Source: Cytophagaceae bacterium (lineage in GTDB: Bacteria; Bacteroidota; Bacteroidia; Cytophagales; Cytophagaceae). Taken from it: DNA of 36,489 nt. The position numbers and the translations under genes were made by a program. The notes beneath the pieces were generated by a model. It ran no database searches. It was not told the DNA's origin and saw nothing but the letters and a program-made list of their open reading frames with translations. Position 1 is the first letter of the stretch. Every line of letters starts with the position of its first letter. The stretch lies in contig JAQZBV010000014.1 of the NCBI GenBank assembly GCA_029237685.1, positions 1 through 36,489 of the forward strand, read 5' to 3'. Positions 1 to 7,582 of the stretch are shown here, in pieces.

Positions 1-216
1 TAATGACCAATTTCCTTTTTCAGGATTGGCCTTATCCCTTGTAAAAGTAGCATGAGCCTGTTCTTTCCATTGAGCAGCAGAAAGAGAAGGAGCCCAAACG
101 GCCTGAGGTTCGGGGCGTGCTAAGGTAAAGGCGCCGAATTTCTCCAATTTCTGATAATTGCCACTGTCAAGCAATTGATAATCGGACCAATGTTCGGGTT
201 TTAGCGCTTGTATCAT
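1..216 (-). CDS. RlmI-like class I SAM-dependent methyltransferase, N-terminal 72 codons
   Basis: Only the first 72 codons lie in the window; the gene runs off the left edge. The peptide starts [20 protein letters not shown] and continues with a KLEKFG...[10 protein letters not shown] stretch. I recognise this as the start of the COG1092/RlmI-type family of rRNA (cytosine-C5) methyltransferases in Bacteroidota. The SAM-binding domain is outside the window, so catalysis cannot be checked. The gene diverges from the small protein at 314, with about 97 bp between them. That gap holds a TAnnTTTG-type motif facing plus and a weaker TAATTTTA (239-246) facing minus. The family call is fairly sure; the exact rRNA target is inference. 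Confidence 0.7.
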   Translation of the reverse strand, partial: MIQALKPEHWSDYQLLDSGNYQKLEKFGAFTLARPEPQAVWAPSLSAAQWKEQAHATFTRDKANPEKGNWSL

Positions 217-238
217 GCAATTCGTTCTTTTAGACTGG

Positions 239-246
239 TAAAATTA
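239..246 (-). promoter_or_regulatory. Possible -7 element for the methyltransferase
   Basis: On the minus strand this reads TAATTTTA, one base from the Bacteroidota -7 consensus TAnnTTTG. It lies 22 bp before the ATG at 216. No convincing -33 element was seen. Confidence 0.3.
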
Positions 247-277
247 CAAACTTGCGCTTAGATTTATAGTTATGCGG

Positions 278-285
278 TAGATTTG
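278..285 (+). promoter_or_regulatory. -7 promoter element (TAGATTTG) for the gene at 314
   Basis: This is an exact match to the Bacteroidota -7 consensus TAnnTTTG. A TTG at 252-254 could be the -33 element, although the spacing of 23 bp is a little long. The predicted start of transcription near 292 gives a leader of about 20 nt to the ATG at 314. Confidence 0.5.
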
Positions 286-313
286 TTAAATTACTTACAA
301 ATATCACCTTGAT

Positions 314-748
314 ATGTTTAGCCAGACCATCTTTTCCAGTGCTTCCAAAACCTTTAACCTGCATGTAATAGTAGGAACAGTGCTGACTTTGGTCACTTTG
401 TATTTTTATCTTCCTCCTTTTGGACCTGAAGATGTACCACGGCAGTCGGATTTTCTCTACCAAACCTGGGAACTGGAAAAAGTTTACCGCGATGGACAAC
501 GTGTATTGGATCAAAGAAATCAGGGATTATTGATGACCATAACACCAGACAGTACAGCTATAGAAACAGTACGCGGACAATCTTTTGAAACTTTTTTTTA
601 TGCGGATTCTCAGTTGGAATACATTTACACGGGACAGCGCAACAAACCAGAAAAATATAAAATTCATGCACTTACACCTACACTATTAAAATACGGGCAG
701 CATACTTCTGCCGCACGTTATGAGTTTGTGTTGAAAGCGGTAAAATAG
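314..748 (+). CDS. Hypothetical membrane-anchored protein, lipocalin-like C-terminus
   Basis: A 144-residue protein that I do not recognise at family level. One hydrophobic segment (about residues 16-36, LHVIVGTVLTLVTLYFYLPP) should be a signal anchor. The rest is a soluble domain of about 100 residues outside the inner membrane. The pattern WELEKVYRDGQRV...LLMTITPDSTA...YKIHALTPTLLKY resembles small lipocalin-like or META-like beta domains of Bacteroidota, but this is only a pattern impression. The gene has its own TAGATTTG promoter and ends directly in a long perfect hairpin shared with the convergent lysS. A real gene is likely from the promoter, codon use and clean flanks. Confidence 0.7.
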   Translation: MFSQTIFSSASKTFNLHVIVGTVLTLVTLYFYLPPFGPEDVPRQSDFLYQTWELEKVYRDGQRVLDQRNQGLLMTITPDSTAIETVRGQSFETFFYADSQLEYIYTGQRNKPEKYKIHALTPTLLKYGQHTSAARYEFVLKAVK

Positions 749-813
749 GGACGAGCCAGGAGCTAGGAGGTACGTCACATGGTTTCGTACCTCCTAGCTC
801 CTGGCTCGTCCCT
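747..813. repeat. 28-bp perfect inverted repeat between convergent genes (terminator-like)
   Basis: Arms 747-774 and 786-813 are perfectly complementary over 28 bp, with an 11-nt loop. The arm contains GAGCCAGGAGCTAGGAGG. It fills the space between the stop codon of the gene at 314 (TAG 746-748, overlapping the arm) and the lysS stop at 820. It has no U-tract, so it is a strong RNA hairpin but not a textbook intrinsic terminator. The arm length and internal repetition (AGGAGC/AGGAGG) suggest a dispersed intergenic element. Confidence 0.8.
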
Positions 814-819
814 TATTAA

Positions 820-2550
820 TTAAACAAGCCAAGCCTTTACTTCATCCAAAGTCGGATTCGCGATTTCTAATTTCATTTTTTTACGAAGACCACAGATGTC
901 GTTGAACAATTTACTGGCATTCGCTTCCTTCAATTGATGCACAGATACCATACCCATTTTCTGAAGCAAAGGCAGCAGATCTGCTCTCACTCCTAGATCG
1001 ATGAAATCTTGTTCGGAAGAATATTCTTGTTTTTTCTCCGGTCTCATTTGAGGGAAGAACAACACATCTTGTATCGAAGAAGAATTGGTCATGACCATCG
1101 CTAAACGATCGATACCAATACCTAAGCCTGCTGTAGGAGGCATGCCGTATTCAAGGGCACGAAGGAAATCTTCGTCCAACACCATACTTTCTGTATCACC
1201 TCTTTTCCCTAATTCCAATTGCTCTTCAAAACGCGCGCGCTGATCTATTGGATCATTCAATTCAGAGAAGGAATTGCATATTTCTTTTCCGTTGCACACG
1301 GCTTCGAATCGCTCTACCAAGCCTGGTTTGTTGCGGTGTTTCTTCGCCAATGGAGACATCTCTACAGGATAGTCGGTAATGAAAGTAGGCTGAATCAATT
1401 TAGGTTCACACTTGGCTCCGAAAATTTCATCGATCAATTTTCCTTTACCCATCGTGGCGTCTACATCGATCTCTAATTTCGCGCATACTTCACGAAGTTG
1501 TACTTCATCCATTGTACTCACATCGATACCGGTGAAATGTTCAATGGCTTCAAACATCGTAAAGCGTTTCCATGGACGTTGGAAATTGATCATGTGCTCT
1601 CCTACTTTCACTTCCGTGGTACCGTGCAAAGCCATGGCCACTTTCTCGATCATCTCTTCTACAAGGTCCATCATCCAGTAGTAGTCTTTGTAGGCTACAT
1701 ACAATTCGATTTGTGTGAATTCAGGATTGTGGAAACGAGACATGCCTTCGTTTCTAAAATCCTTAGAGAATTCATACACTCCGTCAAAGCCGCCTACAAT
1801 CAGACGTTTCAGGTACAATTCATTGGCGATACGCAAATACAAAGGCATATCCAATGTGTTGTGGTGTGTTTTAAAAGGACGTGCCGCCGCACCACCATAT
1901 AATGGTTGAAGGATAGGAGTTTCTACTTCCAGGTAATCTTTATCGTTTAGGTATTGACGAATAGTATTCACCAATTTCGTACGTTTTACAAACGTATCCT
2001 TCACTTCCGGATTCACAATCAAATCAACGTAACGCTGACGGTAACGCTGCTCGGCATCGGTGAAGGCATCAAATACCTTTTTATTACCTTGCTCGTCTTC
2101 TGTTTCTTTTACAATCGGCAGAGGCTTCAATGATTTGGAGAGCACTTTAAACTCTGTGGTATGAACGGATATTTCTCCTGTTTGTGTGGTAAATACAAAT
2201 CCTTTGATACCAACGATATCTCCAATACCCACCAATTTTTTAAATACAGTATTGTATAAGGTTTTATCTTCGCCTGGACAAATATCATCTCTACGCACAT
2301 AAACCTGAATACGCCCCGTAGAATCTTGCAATTCAATGAACGAAGCACTACCCATGATGCGGCGTGACATGACACGACCTGCAAAAGAAATATTTTTATA
2401 GTCCAGCTTATTGGTATCGTAATTCTGATGGATCTCGTGCGCAGACACGTTGACTTCAAACAGTTCTGCAGGATAAGGATCTACCCCCATTTGAATCAAT
2501 TCTTCTCTTTCTTTCCTTCTAATCAGCTCTTGTTCGCTCAGTTGTATCAT
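820..2550 (-). CDS. lysS: Lysine--tRNA ligase, class II
   Basis: Cytoplasmic enzyme charging tRNA-Lys, 576 residues from the ATG at 2550 ([16 protein letters not shown]). An N-terminal OB fold for anticodon binding (about residues 50-160) is followed by the class II catalytic core: motif 2 [16 protein letters not shown] and motif 3 [15 protein letters not shown] further 65 residues with helix-hairpin character ([16 protein letters not shown]...) follow, an extension known from Bacteroidota LysRS. The frame is open 26 codons further upstream to 2628, but that extension ([11 protein letters not shown]...) is not LysRS-like, and the -7 promoter motif at 2575-2582 lies inside it, so the shorter start is preferred. 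The gene converges on the hairpin at 747-813. Confidence 0.97.
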   Translation of the reverse strand: MIQLSEQELIRRKEREELIQMGVDPYPAELFEVNVSAHEIHQNYDTNKLDYKNISFAGRVMSRRIMGSASFIELQDSTGRIQVYVRRDDICPGEDKTLYNTVFKKLVGIGDIVGIKGFVFTTQTGEISVHTTEFKVLSKSLKPLPIVKETEDEQGNKKVFDAFTDAEQRYRQRYVDLIVNPEVKDTFVKRTKLVNTIRQYLNDKDYLEVETPILQPLYGGAAARPFKTHHNTLDMPLYLRIANELYLKRLIVGGFDGVYEFSKDFRNEGMSRFHNPEFTQIELYVAYKDYYWMMDLVEEMIEKVAMALHGTTEVKVGEHMINFQRPWKRFTMFEAIEHFTGIDVSTMDEVQLREVCAKLEIDVDATMGKGKLIDEIFGAKCEPKLIQPTFITDYPVEMSPLAKKHRNKPGLVERFEAVCNGKEICNSFSELNDPIDQRARFEEQLELGKRGDTESMVLDEDFLRALEYGMPPTAGLGIGIDRLAMVMTNSSSIQDVLFFPQMRPEKKQEYSSEQDFIDLGVRADLLPLLQKMGMVSVHQLKEANASKLFNDICGLRKKMKLEIANPTLDEVKAWLV

Positions 2551-2574
2551 GTGGTATAAGGTATTTTCGAACCA

Positions 2575-2582
2575 CAAAATTA
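2575..2582 (-). promoter_or_regulatory. -7 promoter element (TAATTTTG) of lysS
   Basis: Minus-strand TAATTTTG matches TAnnTTTG exactly, 24 bp before the ATG at 2550. It supports that start over the longer open frame. Confidence 0.6.
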
Positions 2583-2946
2583 TAAATTTAAACCGACATT
2601 TAGGGAATAAATATCCACGCTTTAGCATATCAGAAGACTTCTTACAATAAGTCTTTGCGTCTGAGTTCTTTCTTTTCCATATAAATAGCGAAAATTAGCT
2701 CAAAAAAGTGCGGAATAATAGTATTGAACAATGCTCATACACCAAACTTAAAACTGTCTTTTATTGATTATTCAGAACAATTAGGCAATCTGGTTGTATT
2801 ATTCCCATTTTAAAAGAATATTATTTCGAAATGAGAACTAATATCGGCTACTTTATTGTAGTGATATCAACAGCAATTTTTGCTAGTTAGCGAAACCGGT
2901 TAAACATGGTTTTGTTTTTGTCGCAATTAAAAAACAGGAGGTATTT
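2583..2946. other. Intergenic region without a recognisable gene
   Basis: AT-rich divergent intergenic DNA between lysS and the small ORF at 2947. I see only a 7-bp hairpin (AAGACTT 2634-2640 / AAGTCTT 2649-2655) and, at the right end, the strong ribosome binding site of the small ORF. No RNA gene, riboswitch or repeat was recognised. Confidence 0.5.
2934..2942 (+). promoter_or_regulatory. Strong Shine-Dalgarno site of the 61-codon ORF
   Basis: CAGGAGGT lies just before ATTT-ATG at 2947. Near-perfect Shine-Dalgarno sites are rare in this window; the only comparable one precedes the PLP enzyme at 7583, whose N-terminus resembles this ORF. Confidence 0.6.
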
Positions 2947-3132
2947 ATGAGAACTGCATCTAAGCCACATCCTAATCAAGTACTTGTTCTTCCCACCAGA
3001 GAAGCGTTGCTTTTACTTCTTGATGAATTGATACTGACCGAGTACTCTGGTAAAAGCTGTATTTCTAAAACAGAAATCAAACACATTCACCTTAATTATG
3101 CCCTCGCCGGTATGAGGATGATGAATAACTAA
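2947..3132 (+). CDS. Small protein (61 aa) sharing an N-terminal module with the PLP enzyme at 7583
   Basis: A 61-residue ORF with a strong AGGAGGT ribosome binding site. No known family. Residues 16-37 align without gaps to residues 19-40 of the PLP enzyme at 7583: 12 of 22 positions are identical (P, T, E, L, L, D, L, T, Y, S, G, K), and the first residues (MRTAS versus MKTAT) also agree. The remainder (SKTEIKHIHLNYALAGMRMMNN) does not match. It ends 11 bp before the hydroxylase start, so the two are probably co-transcribed. It could be a truncated paralogue, a stand-alone regulatory module, or a leader peptide. That it is translated is inferred from the ribosome binding site and the similarity. 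Confidence 0.6.
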   Translation: MRTASKPHPNQVLVLPTREALLLLLDELILTEYSGKSCISKTEIKHIHLNYALAGMRMMNN

Positions 3133-3143
3133 ATGTTCCGTCC

Positions 3144-4394
3144 ATGAAAATAATCTACGCACTATCGATTCCGTTCTTTCTGCTCTGCATCTTGTTTGAG
3201 TATTTGTATTCCAGAAAGCACCATAAGAAATTCTTTTCATACAGCGATTCGGTTTCCAATATCAGTATAGGGTTATTTGAGCGATTGATCTATGTCTATT
3301 CAGTAGCTTTGTTTCTTGGTGTTTTCGAATACATCTACCAACACTATAGAATTTTCACTATTCCAAATAACTTTTATTCCTGGTTTATTCTGGTCCTATT
3401 CACAGACCTGGTTTGGTATTGGTATCATCGCTTTGGCCATGAGGTCAATCTATTTTGGAGTGCTCATATTGTACATCATCAGTCGGAAGAGTATAACCTT
3501 ACAGTATCTGCCCGTATTACGGTCTTCCAAGCTTTGATCAGAAATGTTTTCTGGTGCATCATGCCACTACTCGGATTTCAAACCAAAATGGTAGCCATCA
3601 TGCTGCTTGTGCATGGGCTCTATTCATTCTTTACTCATACTAGAGTAGTCGGCAAATTAGGCTTCCTTGAAAAAATACTGGTTACTCCTTCTCATCACCG
3701 CGTGCACCATGGTTCAAATGAAGGTTATCTGGACAAAAATTACAGTGACATGTTTATCTTTTGGGATAAACTCTTCGGCACTTATGCAGAAGAAACGGAA
3801 GAAGTAAAATATGGACTGACCGCTCCGCTCAAGTCAACAAGTTTTTTATGGCAACACTTTCATTATGTAGCAGAGTTGTTCGTGTTCACCTATCGCACCA
3901 AGGGATTTAAAAAGAAACTCAGTATACTATTCGGCAAACCAGAAAAAGTACCACACTACGTGAGAGGTTCTTTGGAACGTACTTTATTGATTCAGAAAGC
4001 TCATCATAAAATACCTTTGTCCAAAAATACCAAATGGTATGTAGGCTTACAAATTGCCATGAATGCGTTTATATTAGTTTACCTCACCGAATGGAGAGAG
4101 GTAGCGGGAACATTCACTACTTCTGTTTTATTCTTTATTGTCTTGATTACATTGATCAACTGCGGAGCAATACTGGAACAAAGACGATGGGTGTTTTACC
4201 TGGAGTTCATCCGTATACTTGCGGTAGAAATTCTATTCATTTATTTCTTCCCTTCCATTTACTCTGTGCTGATTGCAAGTATTGTGATCTATGCCTTTCT
4301 TCATTATTTCTCAACACTTAAACAATTATACTTTAAGCACATTTACGGTCCTATCGCCAAATTGAACGAAGAGGAAGCAGAATATTCTTTTTAA
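3144..4394 (+). CDS. Sterol desaturase/fatty acid hydroxylase family membrane oxygenase
   Basis: A 416-residue integral membrane di-iron oxygenase (COG3000 type). The conserved histidine clusters are all present: HRFGH (H95, H99), HIVHH (H108, H111, H112), a lone HTR near 165, and HHRVHH (H184-H189). About four membrane segments precede and surround them. A C-terminal block of about 150 residues with three or four further membrane segments (around 310-400) makes it longer than simple sterol desaturases and similar in layout to alkylglycerol monooxygenase-like members. Substrate is inference: a lipid alkyl or acyl chain. It follows the small ORF at 2947 by 11 bp and is closed by the terminator at 4398-4428. 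Confidence 0.88.
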   Translation: MKIIYALSIPFFLLCILFEYLYSRKHHKKFFSYSDSVSNISIGLFERLIYVYSVALFLGVFEYIYQHYRIFTIPNNFYSWFILVLFTDLVWYWYHRFGHEVNLFWSAHIVHHQSEEYNLTVSARITVFQALIRNVFWCIMPLLGFQTKMVAIMLLVHGLYSFFTHTRVVGKLGFLEKILVTPSHHRVHHGSNEGYLDKNYSDMFIFWDKLFGTYAEETEEVKYGLTAPLKSTSFLWQHFHYVAELFVFTYRTKGFKKKLSILFGKPEKVPHYVRGSLERTLLIQKAHHKIPLSKNTKWYVGLQIAMNAFILVYLTEWREVAGTFTTSVLFFIVLITLINCGAILEQRRWVFYLEFIRILAVEILFIYFFPSIYSVLIASIVIYAFLHYFSTLKQLYFKHIYGPIAKLNEEEAEYSF

Positions 4395-4397
4395 AAA

Positions 4398-4428
4398 ATC
4401 CGCAAGTCCAGGCAAAAGACTTGCGGAT
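4398..4428. terminator. Bidirectional terminator between the hydroxylase gene and metE
   Basis: An 11-bp perfect stem ATCCGCAAGTC / GACTTGCGGAT with a 9-nt loop, flanked by A-runs on the left and AGTTTAAAAAATAATT on the right. It serves the two convergent genes. Confidence 0.7.
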
Positions 4429-4443
4429 CAGTTTAAAAAATAA

Positions 4444-6765
4444 TTACTCCGCCGTTACCAGCTCGCCGCGTAATTGACGTACGGCTGACACCATATTTCT
4501 TATAGCCGCTTCGGTTTCCGGCCACTTGCGGGTTTTCAAGCCACAGTCAGGATTCACCCATAAATTTTGTTTAGGAATGACATCTAATGCTTTATGCAAC
4601 AAGAATAAAATTTCATCTGTAGAAGGCACCCGAGGAGAATGAATATCATAAACACCAGGACCGATTTCGTTCGGATAATTGAAGTTTGCAAACGCATCCA
4701 ACAATTCCATTTGTGAACGAGACGTTTCAATGGTGATGACATCCGCATCCATCTCTGCGATGTTGCTGATGATGTCATTGAATTCAGAATAACACATGTG
4801 TGTATGAATCTGCGTTTCATCTTTCACAGCCGATGCACTGATCCGGAAAGCTTTCACAGCCCAACTCAAATATACCGGCCAGTCTGCCTTGCGTATGGGC
4901 AAACCTTCACGAATAGCAGGTTCATCGATCTGTATAACTTTAATACCTGCTTTTTCTAAATCCGCTACTTCATCACGAATAGCCAAAGCAATTTGTAGAG
5001 TGGTCGTTTCCCTCGGTTGATCATCTCTTACAAATGACCATTGCAAAATCGTAACAGGACCGGTCAACATCCCTTTCATTAATTTTTTCGTTTTCGATTG
5101 CGCGTAAGCAGACCAATTCACGGTCATCGGGACAGGACGTTCAATGTCACCGTATATAATAGGAGGCTTCACACAACGGCTGCCATAACTTTGCACCCAT
5201 CCGTTTTGAGAAAAAACATAACCTGCCAGTTGCTCTCCAAAGTATTCGACCATGTCGTTACGCTCAAACTCTCCATGCACCAATACGTCGATGCCAAGCT
5301 CTTCCTGCCAGGTAATGGATTTATCAATTTCCGCTTTGATCTTTTGAACGTAATCTTCTTTAGTCAACTCCTCTTTTTTCAATTTTGCTCTCCATGATCT
5401 CACTTCATCTGTTTGCGGGAAAGAGCCGATTGTTGTCGTAGGGAAAAGAGGCAAGCCTAATGCCTTTTGTTGTTTCTTTTGCCTTTCCTTAAACACACTC
5501 AACCGTCTGTCGTCTTTGTCGGTCAATGCTTTGACCCGGTTTTTCACATGCGTCTTGTGAATCAATGGTGATATCTTGCGGCTTTCAATGGCTTGCTGAT
5601 TCACATTGAACACTTCAGGAGAAGCTATTCCTTCCGCAATTTTTTTGATGTCTATGAGTTCATTTATTTTTTGTTTGGCAAAAGCCATCCAGTTTTTAAT
5701 TTCCGGTTTGAGCACTTTTTCATCTTTCTCCAACTCCAAATCACAAGGTGTATGCAATAAAGAACAAGACGGCGCAAGGATGATGCGATCTGAACCAATG
5801 ACATCTATCGCTTTTTGAATAAAAGTTAGTGACTTTTTATAATCGTTCTTCCAAATGTTTCTACCATCGATGACACCCAAGGAAAGTATTGTTTTTGAAT
5901 CAACGAACGACGTAGACAAGATGTCTCCCAACTGAGAAGGACAGCGAATCAAATCAAGATGCAAGGCGTCTACCGGCAAGTTCGTAGCCAGTTTCAGGTT
6001 GTCACCGGTGCAATCAAAGTAAGTGGTGAGGATAAATTTCAGACGAGGAAATTGAGCACGCAGCTGTCCATAAGCAGCGGTATAGGCTTCTTTTTCCTGC
6101 TCGGTTAGGTCCATTGACAAATACGGTTCATCCAGTTGAATCCATTCCGCACCTTGGTCTTCTAAGTTTTCCAGGATTTGCGTATACACAGGTAAAAGAT
6201 TCGACAGCAATTCTATGCGGTGAAAATCTTTCTCTTTTTCTTTACCCAATAGTAAATAAGAAACGGGACCAATGAGGACCGGCTTGGTAAGAATTCCTAA
6301 ACGCTTCGCTTCTGAAAATTCCTGAATGGCTTTCGTAGAAAACAAGCGGAACGTTTGTCCCTTATGAAATTCCGGAACGATGTAATGGTAATTGGTATCA
6401 AACCATTTGGTCATTTCCATCGCGATCACATCCAATCCTTTCTTCTGATAGCCTCTTGCCATCGCAAAATAGAGATCTAGCTCCGTATTGGATTTGTCGG
6501 TGATGATGTCGTGGTAACGTTCCGGAATGGCGCCTGCCATGAGAGACATGTCCAGCACTTGATCATAAAAAGAGAAATCATTGGAAGGGATCCAATCGAT
6601 GCCGGCATCTTTTTGCAACTTCCAGTTGTAGGCTCGGATATCAGCGGCTACCTTTAATAAATCTGTCAGTGTTGATTGACCGGCCCAATAGGACTCATTG
6701 GCTTTCTTTAGTTCGCGTTGGTTTCCGATACGGGGATAACCAAGGTTATGGGTTAAAATCTGCAT
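4444..6765 (-). CDS. metE: Cobalamin-independent methionine synthase (5-methyltetrahydropteroyltriglutamate--homocysteine methyltransferase)
   Basis: Cytoplasmic enzyme making methionine from homocysteine and 5-methyl-tetrahydrofolate. 773 residues, slightly longer than the 753 of E. coli. The N-terminal barrel begins MQILTHNLGYPRIGNQRELK. The C-terminal catalytic barrel has the zinc ligands H656 and C658 (HTHMCYSEFND), E680 (ITIETSRS) and C741 (NPDCGLKTR). All four sit exactly 15 residues later than E. coli H641, C643, E665 and C726. It diverges from an Lrp/AsnC regulator across 154 bp carrying a long inverted repeat, so control by that regulator is likely. A PLP enzyme of the Cys/Met class lies beyond the regulator. 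Confidence 0.98.
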   Translation of the reverse strand: MQILTHNLGYPRIGNQRELKKANESYWAGQSTLTDLLKVAADIRAYNWKLQKDAGIDWIPSNDFSFYDQVLDMSLMAGAIPERYHDIITDKSNTELDLYFAMARGYQKKGLDVIAMEMTKWFDTNYHYIVPEFHKGQTFRLFSTKAIQEFSEAKRLGILTKPVLIGPVSYLLLGKEKEKDFHRIELLSNLLPVYTQILENLEDQGAEWIQLDEPYLSMDLTEQEKEAYTAAYGQLRAQFPRLKFILTTYFDCTGDNLKLATNLPVDALHLDLIRCPSQLGDILSTSFVDSKTILSLGVIDGRNIWKNDYKKSLTFIQKAIDVIGSDRIILAPSCSLLHTPCDLELEKDEKVLKPEIKNWMAFAKQKINELIDIKKIAEGIASPEVFNVNQQAIESRKISPLIHKTHVKNRVKALTDKDDRRLSVFKERQKKQQKALGLPLFPTTTIGSFPQTDEVRSWRAKLKKEELTKEDYVQKIKAEIDKSITWQEELGIDVLVHGEFERNDMVEYFGEQLAGYVFSQNGWVQSYGSRCVKPPIIYGDIERPVPMTVNWSAYAQSKTKKLMKGMLTGPVTILQWSFVRDDQPRETTTLQIALAIRDEVADLEKAGIKVIQIDEPAIREGLPIRKADWPVYLSWAVKAFRISASAVKDETQIHTHMCYSEFNDIISNIAEMDADVITIETSRSQMELLDAFANFNYPNEIGPGVYDIHSPRVPSTDEILFLLHKALDVIPKQNLWVNPDCGLKTRKWPETEAAIRNMVSAVRQLRGELVTAE

Positions 6766-6858
6766 AGCGATAGAATAATTTACTATGCAATTTTGACAGA
6801 TAAGATTTAAATTCCGCTTATTAGATAAAAACTAAGTAATTAAACCCTATATAATCAA

Positions 6859-6874
6859 TTATTATAGATAATAA
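6859..6874. promoter_or_regulatory. Local 7-2-7 palindrome in the lrp-metE operator
   Basis: TTATTAT-AG-ATAATAA is a perfect 7-bp palindrome with a 2-bp centre. It overlaps the left arm of the larger repeat 6864-6921. A TTATTAT half-site recurs at 6911-6917. Its size fits one Lrp/AsnC dimer site. Confidence 0.5.
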
Positions 6875-6921
6875 ATCTAAAAATATACTACTTTTAGCCC
6901 ATCGTTAGATTTATTATCTAT
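6864..6921. promoter_or_regulatory. Inverted-repeat operator between metE and lrp
   Basis: Arms 6864-6880 (ATAGATAATAAATCTAA) and 6905-6921 (its exact reverse complement) form a 17-bp perfect dyad with a 24-bp spacer. The right arm runs into the ATG of the regulator at 6920. The spacer contains the putative -7 element TACTTTTA. Arms flanking the promoter fit autorepression by an Lrp/AsnC oligomer, with metE as a second, divergent target. The regulator's identity is inferred from its position next to the site. Confidence 0.6.
6889..6896 (+). promoter_or_regulatory. Possible -7 element (TACTTTTA) of the lrp gene
   Basis: One mismatch to TAnnTTTG. It sits between the two arms of the dyad, 23 bp before the start codon. 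Confidence 0.4.
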
Positions 6922-7390
6922 GACAGTCTTAGACAAAACAGATATTGCCATCCTAAAAGCCTTACAGGAAAATGCGTTAATCACCACGAAAGAATTGGCG
7001 AGTAAGCTTCATCTCACCCCAACGCCGGTGTATGAACGCATCAAGCGACTGGAGCGTGAAGGATACATTGACAAGTATGTGGCGCTGCTGAACAAACAAA
7101 AACTGCATCGTGGGTTGATGGTGTTTTGCAATGTCACCTTAAAAGAACATGCGAAGGACGTTGGAAAAAACTTTGTAAAAGACATTGTAGCCCTTCCTGA
7201 AATTGTAGAATGCTACAACATATCCGGCGAATACGATTTTATGTTGAAGATCTTAGTCGCAGATATGCCGGCTTACCAGCATTTCGTCATGAATAAGTTA
7301 TCGACGATTAAGAATATAGGCAGTGCCCATAGTATTTTTGTGATGGGGGAGATTAAGAATTCGACTTCCTTACCTTTTGGAGAGATGTGA
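6920..7390 (+). CDS. Lrp/AsnC family transcriptional regulator
   Basis: 156 residues. The N-terminal winged helix-turn-helix (about 5-65) shows LDKTDIAILKALQENALITT, then KELASKLHLTPTPVYERIKRLEREGYI. The C-terminal ligand-binding RAM domain (about 70-145) has LPEIVECYNISGEYDFMLKI, typical of the family. Such proteins bind amino acids and regulate as dimers to octamers. It diverges from metE and precedes a Cys/Met-type PLP enzyme, so a methionine or sulfur amino acid effector is plausible; this is inferred from context only. Its start codon is embedded in the operator-like dyad 6864-6921, which suggests autoregulation. Confidence 0.93.
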   Translation: MTVLDKTDIAILKALQENALITTKELASKLHLTPTPVYERIKRLEREGYIDKYVALLNKQKLHRGLMVFCNVTLKEHAKDVGKNFVKDIVALPEIVECYNISGEYDFMLKILVADMPAYQHFVMNKLSTIKNIGSAHSIFVMGEIKNSTSLPFGEM

Positions 7391-7444
7391 AATCTGAGAT
7401 CTGATGGCTTTTTTTATCAGATTTCTGATCTCAGATCTCAGATT
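7391..7444. repeat. Stop-codon-abutting inverted repeat with 7-bp period
   Basis: Arms AATCTGAGATCTGA (7391-7404) and TCAGATCTCAGATT (7431-7444) are perfectly complementary over 14 bp. The first arm begins on the base after the lrp stop codon. An inner CTGAT/ATCAG pair and a T7 run (7409-7415) lie in the loop. The right side repeats TCTCAGA with a period of seven. Probably a terminator built from short tandem repeats. Confidence 0.65.
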
Positions 7445-7570
7445 CCTTGTACAATTCCCAACTTTTAAAAATTTCTAGTGCTAAGCGCTTGCTTTTAAAT
7501 TTATTTATATTCTACTTTGTCTATCGAATTAGTAGAGTTTAAAAAAGCCGCTGATTCTAACACTATAAAA

Positions 7571-7579
7571 AAGGAGGTA
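7571..7579 (+). promoter_or_regulatory. Strong Shine-Dalgarno site fixing the start at 7583
   Basis: AAGGAGGT followed by ACAC-ATG. This selects the ATG at 7583 over the in-frame upstream one at 7517. Confidence 0.7.
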
Positions 7580-7582
7580 CAC

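Noticed and set aside
2551-2628. 26-residue N-terminal extension of lysine tRNA ligase
   Set aside because: It contains the lysS promoter motif and does not resemble LysRS; the ATG at 2550 gives the family's usual start.
6766-6863. SAM or cobalamin riboswitch upstream of metE
   Set aside because: The leader is short and AT-rich and shows no conserved riboswitch stems or motifs that I can recognise.
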